Source: Nematopogon swammerdamellus
Taxonomy: Eukaryota; Arthropoda; Insecta; Lepidoptera; Adelidae
Direction of reading: 5' to 3'
Length of the DNA: 64,000 nucleotides
Assembly (NCBI GenBank): GCA_946902875.1
Contig: OX336348.1
Location: 11,185,741 to 11,249,740 of the forward strand
The notes under the pieces were generated by a model. It saw only the letters and a program-made list of their open reading frames with translations, was not told where the DNA came from and did no database searches. This document shows, in pieces, positions 54,411 to 62,271 of this stretch; within the stretch, counting starts at the first letter, position 1; each line of letters begins with the position of its first letter. The translations under genes were made by a program, and so were the position numbers.

Positions 54411-54900
54411 CTATATGTTATTTTGATGTACTGTCAAGGCTCATCAAAATCTGTTCAGTAGTTTTTGCGTAAAAGAAGAACAGAGCTTCATTCTATCATA
54501 TTGCGGCTATTCAGTTCGCTCGCCGTGCCCCCTCCGCGCCCGCGCCGCGCCGCCTCCGCACCGCCAGCTGCCGGCCGCCGGCTCGGTAAATACCTATAGT
54601 ACTACGGCGCCTACCGAACATATCGGTTTGTATGGGAGGTACATCTTAGCGTAACCGGAAGTGAAGTTTATTTAGCCTATCCTGTGTCCCGTGTAGGTAA
54701 ATGTACTTGTACGAAGTTTCATCGAATTCAGATAATCGGTTTAAGAGTTATGGTGGAACATACATACATACAGAAATGATTTCTAAAAATCCTAAATTTT
54801 GTTTTAGTATCATACACAGAGTCTACAAACCAAATATCTCAAAAATCAAAGCAACTTACTCCATGACCATCCCTTACAGATTTATTATTAGTATTGATGA
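54411..54900. repeat. Repeat X copy c, right piece
   Basis: Continues copy c after the BEL insertion (TGTTATTTTGATGTACTG), then runs through the first module inverted to TTTATTATTAGTATTGATG. Confidence 0.85.
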
Positions 54901-55432
54901 AGCTCTGTTCTTCTTTTACGCAAAAACTACTGAACAGATTTTGATGAGCCTTGACAGTACATCAAAATAACAAATAGGCTATAATTTATAAAGACATTGT
55001 GTAAATTGGCTCAAATAGGTATACCGATAAATGTCAAGTAAGTCGGAAAAAATCCTGCCATCTGAGAGCTATCTCGGCGTGCGCTGCATAAACCGTTAGT
55101 TACACGAAGATAATGTATGGTGAGGTTTCTCTTAAATAGTTCTAAAAAAAAGTCCGCGACAGCATATATTATCTACCTTTTATGTGGAAGCCACTATAGC
55201 CAAAATAGTGAACCATAAATACATTTAAATTGGTTACTGTATTTACAATGCACATTTTATAGTAGGTATTGAATTAATCTTTAGCAAAATACATATTTTT
55301 ATCGCTTCTGGTATTTAAAGTAGATAAACTTTGGCTTTTAGTTTGCCAAATAGTTTGACTTGAAAAATAGTTTAAAAGTTACGACGACGATGAGAATGTC
55401 TTGATATGGCGTCCTGCTGCGGTGCGGCGCAC
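54901..55432. repeat. Repeat X copy d, left piece
   Basis: Forward orientation, from GAAGCTCTGTTCTTC to GTGCGGCGCAC. It is the inverted partner of copy c and resumes at 56860. Confidence 0.85.
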
Positions 55433-55976
55433 GGAGGCCTTTTGACCGATCCACACGAGCAATAGGTATAAAAATGTAATGATTAGTTTTTCGATACAAC
55501 TATTTTATTTAAATACCTAGATAGATGTGTAACCTTAACCCATACTCGGAACAGATTATACGTGCGCACGTATGCAGGGGAATGAGCGAGAAGTATCTCT
55601 TGGTTGCGCTCGCGATCACATGAAACGAGTCAGCCAGTTGGCGGCGAAACTTCAAAGAGTGTGCAAGCTGTTTTTTTTTTCTAAAATATTTACGAGTTAC
55701 TATGGAACCGACACGCATAGGTATGTACAATAACTTTACGTATTAATTGTGTTGAATATTTGTAAGTTGGGCCGCATACAAGGATTTCAAAACAACAATA
55801 ATTTTAATGCGAAAAATGTTTATATTTTTTCGTTTACTGGACCAGAACTATTATGCTTGTTGATGATTGGTCTAGAAGTTATTATTATTATTTAGAGTCG
55901 TTACTTAGCTACACAGAAGTGTTAACATCGGCTGCCCCAACTTGCCTCTGTATTTTATAATTTTTTTTTTTCAGAA

Positions 55977-56243
55977 ATGGCGGGAGGCATCATACGAAGT
56001 GAGTTGTTCACAGTTTGGCGGAGTGAAGAAGACAGTGTGCGAAAGACTGATGCATTACTTACGTATGTGATGGAAAATAGCGATTTACGTAATTGTGGTG
56101 AGACGTTAAGCGCATCCGTACGTAAAACAATCGGTAATTGTTTGTGTACAGCTACTACGCAAATGGAAAAAGCACAACCGATCAATGGACAGATTTTTAT
56201 CGCAACGTTAAATAAAGTTATGTTAAATTTTAATTTATGTTAA
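55977..56243 (+). CDS. Hypothetical 88-codon frame with splice acceptor and poly(A) signal
   Basis: The frame opens with AAATGGCGGGAGG, directly after a polypyrimidine tract and CAG (TTTTTTTTTTTCAG at 55962-55975), and ends at TAA (56241-56243). AATAAA lies at 56308-56313. The peptide (MAGGIIRSELFTVW..., with CGETLSASVRKTIGNCLC) is not recognised. The acceptor-like context, sensible codons and poly(A) signal are what a terminal exon would show. It could be the last exon of an element-encoded or captured gene, or chance. There is no upstream exon I can identify with confidence in 55433-55960. Confidence 0.3.
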   Translation: MAGGIIRSELFTVWRSEEDSVRKTDALLTYVMENSDLRNCGETLSASVRKTIGNCLCTATTQMEKAQPINGQIFIATLNKVMLNFNLC

Positions 56244-56396
56244 ATTTTGTTATGTTTATGTATATAATGTCTAATTAAGTTGGAATTCTGTTAGTTTTTT
56301 ATAGAAATAAATTTTCACTAAAACTTTTGTTTTATTGCAAGATTTCTCAAAAAGTCCTATAACATGTAATGCTGGTCAATGTAATGTAAAATGTTT

Positions 56397-56600
56397 GTCA
56401 GCCTCGGTAGCTCCGTGGTGGGGTCGGTCGACTGTTGTTAAGCAAGCCTGAGCGCGGTCAGTACTTGGATGAGCGAACGCTCGACCGTTGGAGGCTCACC
56501 GTGGTTCGGATTCCACGTAAAACTGTAGGTCCCTTCCCTTCTTACCTTACTAGGTGGTAGGGCTTATCCCGTCCGGGTTGAAAAAATTCAACCCCACTGT
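56397..56600 (+). mobile_element. 5' half of a SINE
   Basis: GTCAGCCTCGGTAGCTC, CTGTTGTTAAGCAAGCC and GGTTCGGATTCCACG to TTATCCCGTCCGGGTTG, matching the SINE at 19444; the 3' half is missing. It carries both polymerase III boxes. Confidence 0.82.
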
Positions 56601-56859
56601 ACGTGTAGGGGAGGTATCCTAAAAAAAATTATTTCAAAATTTTTATTTTACCACTTTATATGTATACCCATACTAACTTACAAGTTTCTAGTACTAAGGG
56701 TCTCTGAGCTAAGCCGCGGACAGACGGACGGACGGACATGGCGAAACTATAAGGGTTCCTTGTTAACTACGGAACCCTAAAAATAAGCATAAACACCAAA
56801 TTGAATTTTTTTCACATAATAAGTAATTTTAAGCGCATAGAATTGCAAAAGTGACCTTT

Positions 56860-57194
56860 GTGCGGCGCACAGTACGGGCGGCGGGGCGAGGCGAATATGT
56901 ATGTATGAATTTCCTCCATCAAATTTAAACCGATCATCTGGCCCACTTGCACCAACACGAGTTTAGAGTTAAGTAGCGAGTTATGGATTTAAACGCGGTT
57001 CCCACAGTCAACGGGTGCTAGCTTAAAGAGTTAAACTGGTTTATATCTTAAATTCGTGTTGGTGCAAGTGGGCCTAAATTTGATTAAAATTAGTACGTGC
57101 ACATTTAGCTTTACGAGACACAGGATAGGCTAAATAAAATTCAGTTTCGGTTACGCTAATAGGTGGAATATTTTACTTAGTTAGGTATCCAAAG
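56860..57194. repeat. Repeat X copy d, right piece, with MITE
   Basis: Continues copy d from GTGCGGCGCACAGTACGG to TTAGGTATCCAAAGTG. It includes the 135-bp MITE (56940-57074), inverted relative to 48827-48961 and at the same site. Confidence 0.85.
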
Positions 57195-58373
57195 TGTTTG
57201 ACTACAAACGGGTGTTCCGCGAGAGTATGGCGGGTTTGGCGAAGGCGAACAGGAGGAGGAGGGATAAGGGAAGCAAGTTCGTCAGAGCAGCGGCCATAGT
57301 AGTACCGATAAAACAGGTTCAATGACCCAACGATACGTCTGTGCTTTAGAGGTTGAAGGTCCTTTGTGAGTGCAGAGTCACCAATGAGGCGAATGGCTCG
57401 TCGCTGAATAGAATCCAAGGCTGAAAGAAGGTACTCAGGGGAACCCTCCCAAAGATGACTGCAATATTCCATCACCGGTCTTACTTGTGCTTTGTAGAGT
57501 GTAAGCAGTTGGACCGGCGTGAAAAAACGCCGACATCGGTAAAGGACCCCTAATTTTCGAGACGCTAGTTTTGCCTTGGACTCTATGAACGATCGAAACC
57601 CAACGTCCCTGGACACCTCCATACCCAGGACGCCCAGACTACCATCGTTGGAGACTTGGCTGCCCTGAAAAGTGGCTTGGAGAGGAAACGGATCAGCCTT
57701 AGTAGAGAAGGCACAAGCTTGCGTCTTGGCTACGTTGAAGTTGACCAAGTTCTTCTTTCCCCAAGAGGATACTTTTTCGAGAACCTGGTCAACCCGAGCA
57801 ACAGTTTCGCGTCTCGCGTTTGCTGCTGAGGCCTCTCTACCCTTCCAGTCCTTGATGAACCCTTCGTGCACCGTGCTGTCGTCCGCGTAACAGTGTATTT
57901 CGCCGAGCGAGAGCATGTCGTTGATGAACAATAAAAACAGCGTAGGCGACAGCACTGTTCCTTGTGGAACACCAGCATTGATTGAGTAGTCGGCCGAGCA
58001 GGCACCATCTAGGGTGACAAAGATCGACCGACCACTCAAAAAGCTGGAGATCCAAGTGCACAGTTTTGTAGGGACACCGTAGGCCGGAAGCTTGCTTAAG
58101 AGTCCTCGGTGCCAGACGCGATCAAATGCTTTGGATATGTCCAGAGCGACCGCCAGCGATTCCCCAAAACCATCGAGCATTTCAGCCCATAAATGCGTGA
58201 CGTACGCTAGAAGATCTCCAGTCGACCTTTGCTTGCGAAAGCCGTATTGTTTGTCGTCGAGGAGTTTAGAGTCTTCTAGGTACGTCAGGAGCGCTGAGTT
58301 GACAATACGCTCCATAACCTTACTCAAAAGTGAGGTTATCGCAATAGGGCAATAGTTCGATTTGGCCAATCCA
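57195..58373 (-). pseudogene. CR1-like LINE reverse transcriptase, truncated at both ends
   Basis: Open on the minus strand from the junction at about 58373 for some 390 codons. Reading from there: SNYCPIAITSLLSKVMERI, LDISKAFDRVWH, NAGVPQGTVLSPTLFLLF and the catalytic YADDST, then the thumb (VLGMEVSRDVGF) and C-terminal domain (LFYRYYYGRCSDELASL, RQTRHTLAEHPFVV). The catalytic motifs are complete. The endonuclease and the first reverse-transcriptase block are missing, and the C-terminus stops at FVV where the sequence changes to repeat X. The first 57 codons of the longer open frame (58546-58376) are antisense BEL sequence, not LINE. Confidence 0.78.
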
Positions 58374-60386
58374 TCTAGTTCTACACCTACAAACACAACC
58401 AAAAAGGTTGTAGAAAAGACTGCCAGCACTACGCCGTCAAACACACACAAAAAATCGTGCTTCGTCAGTACTGGTCCAACTTGTGTTATTTGTTCGGAAT
58501 CACACAACGTTTGAACTTGTCCCAAGTTCCTAGAAAGGGATCCCAAGTCTCAGTATAATCTCGTCAAAGAAAAAAATCTTTGCATTAATTGCTTATCGTC
58601 AGCGCATACAGTAAAAAATTGTCGTTCTAAATCTCGGTGTTCTAAGTGTAATTTCTCGCACAACACTACATTACACTTCCCTCGCACAACATCTGAGTCG
58701 CAGACGAGCAGTTCAGAAACCTCGTTACATCCACCTGTCACGCTCGCTTGCCACAACGTGCAGTCTCCTTCACACGTCCTGCTCTCGACAGCACAGGTCG
58801 AAGTGAAGGACAGGATCGGTAACTTTGTCAAAATTAGGGTTTTGTTGATAGCGCGTCTGAGACCAACTTTCTGTCAGAATCCTGTCGTGTTCGACTCGGT
58901 CTTGACAGTCAAAAATCGTAGGTCAGTCGACGGTATAGGTCGGTCGACATCAGCGGTGCTCGGTCATCTTTCATGTACAATTAGACCTGTTGCATCTGCA
59001 TATAGTGACCAAATAATTTTCGATGCACCCTGTCATTTGTCATGACATGCCGACCACTCAAATCGAAGCGTCGAAATGGGAGCATATACAAAGCATCAAA
59101 CTAGCTGATCCTGATTTTGCTACACCCGGTCCCATTGATGGACTCTTCGGAGCTGACATATTCTCGTCTTCGTTGCGTCCTGGAATAATTCGAGGTGACG
59201 CCTCTCAACCTAACGCTATGAATACAATTTTTGGTTGGGTACTGTTGGGAGGCGTACGCTCGGACACTCCGTCATCATCGTTGAGCGCACATCCTGTCAC
59301 TCTACATGCATCCCTCAACCAATCGCTCAAACACTTTTGGGAAATAGAAAATATTCCATTCCCAAAGTCAGAATCCTTGGCGCCTGAGGACGCGATGTGC
59401 GAAAAATCCTTCATTGAAAATTATTCTCGCAATGAGGAGGGCAGGTACATCATTCCCTTGCCTTTTCGTAACCCAGATCTAAAGCCCACTTTTTCGGGTT
59501 CCAGGGTTTTAGCTCTAAAGTGGTTATTCTCATTAGAAAAACATCTGGATAAAGATCCAGCGCTTCGCAAAAATTATGTAGATTTCATCGACGATTATGC
59601 AGCTAGTCATCACTTAGAAGAAGTTTCACCGTCTCAGATAGATGCCGGTAATTTTTTCTACATCCCGCATCATGGTATTCTGAAGCCAGAGTCTACAAGC
59701 ACTCCTCTTCGTGTCGTTTTCGATGAAAGTGCATAAGATATTCTCGGTGTGTCACTCAACAGTTCCCTTCTCGTTGGTCAAAAACTTCAGACGAACATAT
59801 TCAATCTACTGTTGCGCTTTCGTTGGCATTCAGTAATATTCACTGCTGACATCAAGCAAAAAATGACCAAGGTGAATACGCGGTGCGCCTTATCTGTGCC
59901 AAATCCAAGGTTCGCCGCTCAAAAGGATCACACTTCCTCGTCTGGAATTATGTGCAGCTTTGCTCCTGTCGGATCTCATACAAGAGGTAGTCACCGCTTT
60001 AGAACATCTCTGTCGCATTGAAAATATTAATGCGTGGTCAGATTCCAGCGTCGCTCTGACCTGGATCAAATCATATCCATCAAAATGGAAAACTTTCATC
60101 AGCAATCGAGTCAGCCATATTCAGGACCAGGTTCCTTCTCAATATTGGAGACATGTCAGGTCTAGTGACAACATATTTCATATCTACTACAACATCACTT
60201 GTGGTGGTCGGGTCCCAGTTGGTTGCAACAATCCGAAGAAACCTGGCCTACATCTAATTCTGATCTCGCATCTGATTTCGTAGACGCTGTCGAATGTATA
60301 CCACTTTAAGGCGCAGGGGTATCACCTGACTGTGGTCGAGTCTATTGTCCGTGATAGTGGAAAGAAACAACGTTTTCAGGTATCAC
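58374..60386 (+). pseudogene. BEL/Pao remnant, copy 3 (zinc knuckles, protease, partial RT, RNase H)
   Basis: Plus strand. 58480-58680 reads two zinc-knuckle blocks (CVICSESH before an in-frame TGA near 58510, then CINCLSSAHTVKNC and CSKCNFSHNTTLH). 58760-59045 and 59023-59736 cover the protease and the linker to reverse transcriptase (IDGLFGADIFSSSLRPG, GWVLLGGVR, LPFRNPDLKPTFSGS, FFYIPHHGILKPES). An in-frame TAA at 59734 is followed in the same frame by ILGVSLNSSLLVGQ and FTADIK, then the reading stops near 59865. RNase H reappears at 59985-60180 (NINAWSDSSVALTWIKSYP). The palm with YxDD and all of integrase are gone. The left end is cut by the LINE, the right by the gypsy element. Confidence 0.75.
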
Positions 60387-60559
60387 TGTATTTACTGTCT
60401 CTTACAACACAGGAGGCGCGTCGTAGCGCGCGGTACATACTGAAGCCCTCGGGGCGGTGCGGAGGAACGTGGCGGTGCGCGCGCGGGGTGAGAGGAAACT
60501 CAGTGGCGTACGTGACTGTACAAAGTCCAAGCGCGCTATGGAATGTGCTGACCGCCACA
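60387..60559 (-). repeat. Candidate 3' LTR of the gypsy element
   Basis: In minus sense it begins TGTGGCGGTCAGC directly after the polypurine-like AGGGGCGGAGTGA and ends CAGTAAATACA, giving TG...CA ends and 173 bp. The second copy would be outside the window, so the limits cannot be confirmed here. Confidence 0.45.
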
Positions 60560-60921
60560 TCACTCCGCCCCTAAAAAAAACTTCTTATTATGAAACACAA
60601 TTTGTAGGATAGAAGTTAAAATTTAAAAAAATTACAATAAAAATTTAAACTATTTTGCCCGTGTGTGTTCCCCTTAACTGTAGGTACGTCGGTGCTCGCT
60701 CGCGCGCGGTGCGCCGCCGGCCGTTGACGATGCGGACTGCTTACGTAGCATTATATAACAATAGGTGTGCATGGGTCGTTTGACAATATTCGTTGCCCTA
60801 GACGAACTTAGTTGGGTCTAGGGCGCGGAGATTATTTTACAAAGGTGTGGGTTCACTCGAGGCACTGTGTTAAGGGTGTGGCGCAGAGCACGTCGTTCAC
60901 GCCACCCCTGTTCCGGTTCAC
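60560..60921. other. Untranslated 3' region of the gypsy element
   Basis: AT-rich next to the LTR, GC-rich toward the small frame. No domain seen. Confidence 0.4.
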
Positions 60922-61230
60922 TCACTGATTACGGGTTGCGTAGGTTGGGGGGGGTTGTGGTCCGAGCTGTAAGGTGCTGCCCAGGCCTGCTTCCGCCATC
61001 TCGGTCCTCGCGTGTTGGAGGACGTCGCGCACCATCTGTCGCCTGCACCTCTTCCGTAGGATGGAGTACAATACTATGGCCACTGCTGCTGTGGCCAGCG
61101 CTGCGGCCAGGAGTGCCACGGTGTCCGGGCCGTGTCCGCTCGCCGCGGGAGTGCTGCTGGCAGTGTTATCACCCGCCGCAGCTGCCGTCTGGGAGATGAC
61201 CGTCTCCTCCTTGGTGTGTTGGTGCCCCAT
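60922..61230 (-). CDS. Small single-pass membrane protein carried by the gypsy element
   Basis: 102 codons on the minus strand, ATG at 61230. The N-terminus is MGHQHTKEE, polar and low-complexity to residue 35. A single hydrophobic segment at residues about 37-58 (TVALLAAALATAAVAIVLYS) is followed at once by the basic cluster RKRCRR (59-64), which predicts an N-out, C-in orientation by the positive-inside rule. The rest is a soluble tail. It lies between pol and the candidate 3' LTR, where some gypsy elements keep a third frame. It has no signal of a full envelope protein (too short, no fusion or furin region). Its role is unknown. A glycine at position 2 could be myristoylated, but histidine at position 3 argues against that. 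Confidence 0.5.
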   Translation of the reverse strand: MGHQHTKEETVISQTAAAAGDNTASSTPAASGHGPDTVALLAAALATAAVAIVLYSILRKRCRRQMVRDVLQHARTEMAEAGLGSTLQLGPQPPPTYATRNQ

Positions 61231-62271
61231 CGTGGATTGGCGACTGAGGCGTCCGGCGTTGTGCGTGTCGTTTTTGCCTATTCGAGCACGGTGGGGTCGT
61301 TTGCCTCAGCTCACTCGTGTGGCCCAGATTACCACTTATGTTGAGGTAGCGAGTTTCGCTGTGCTTGGAAAACAGTGGAGGGGTTTTTTCTTTTTGTTGC
61401 GTAAATGCGTATGTGCGAGTTATACTTTCTAGAGTTAAATCTAGGTGCTTATAATCTAACATGTGCTGTATCCCGCTTGGTGATCGGTCGTATAGTTCAG
61501 ATGGCGGATGAAGCGATTACTACTAAGTAAGTGGGACGCTCATAACAAAAAAATAGAAAAAGAATTGTAGCTATCGATCGATCCTTGCGGGAGTCGTGTG
61601 AAAGCAATTATGGATGGGTTATCGACATGGTAAAAAAAAAAGGTAAAAAAAATTGGTTGTTCCGCCCTTGGAACAGGCTGAGCCTAGTTAAGGGTGAAAA
61701 ATATTATATGTGTTCTTATGCTATGTTATACTAGGTGCCTAGCCTACCCAGGATACAGGAATCGGTTTTTAATCCTAGTGTTGTACAATCATCTAAAACT
61801 ACTTCTGTCTTAACATAGTATATCTAGGTATTCTTAATCTATGTTTAATGTTAACATGTGGTAATCCACGGGTAAAACTAATCGTACAGTGTTTCTTGAC
61901 AGAACGGAAACGTCGAGCGAGTTTGGGAGAACTGTAATTCTCAGAAATCGTGCAGCAAGTGGAACGGCTGTCTCGCGCTGACGTCGGCTAGAACGGGGTT
62001 TCGAGATAGCAGCCATTGTGGTATATGCAAACTAATGAAGTGAGACTTTGCGAAATAAAATAAAATAAAACTATATGTGCTTTATCGCTACTAATGGCGT
62101 GTTTACTTTCAGATTCCGGTGGCAGTTTCGTGGAAGAGAAATATGTCGCGCGGAATGAATAAATAAAATTGACATATTGTAGGTATCGTTGACCGTGTGT
62201 TTCGAAACATCTTTTTACTGGTGTCGGTTATGCTCGTTAGCAATCGTTAGCTATTTTATTGTGACATTGTT
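61231..62271. other. Noncoding gap between pol and the small frame
   Basis: About 1 kb with short frames only (for example 60 codons at 61834-62016 on minus, rich in arginine, no domain). It may serve as an intron or leader for a spliced message that reaches the small membrane-protein frame. Confidence 0.4.

Larger units (their letters stand above)
55433..56859. mobile_element. 1.43-kb insertion flanked by an 11-bp direct repeat
   Basis: GTGCGGCGCAC occurs at 55422-55432 and 56860-56870; repeat X copies at 39540 and 49030 (inverted) have it once, so the block is inserted and the 11 bp may be a target duplication. Its edges, GGAGGCCTTTTGACC and ...GCAAAAGTGACCTTT, are only weakly inverted. 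Inside are an 88-codon frame, a partial SINE and an ACCCTAAAAA-type repeat end. A long target duplication would suit a Mutator-like element, but the evidence is thin. Confidence 0.65.
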
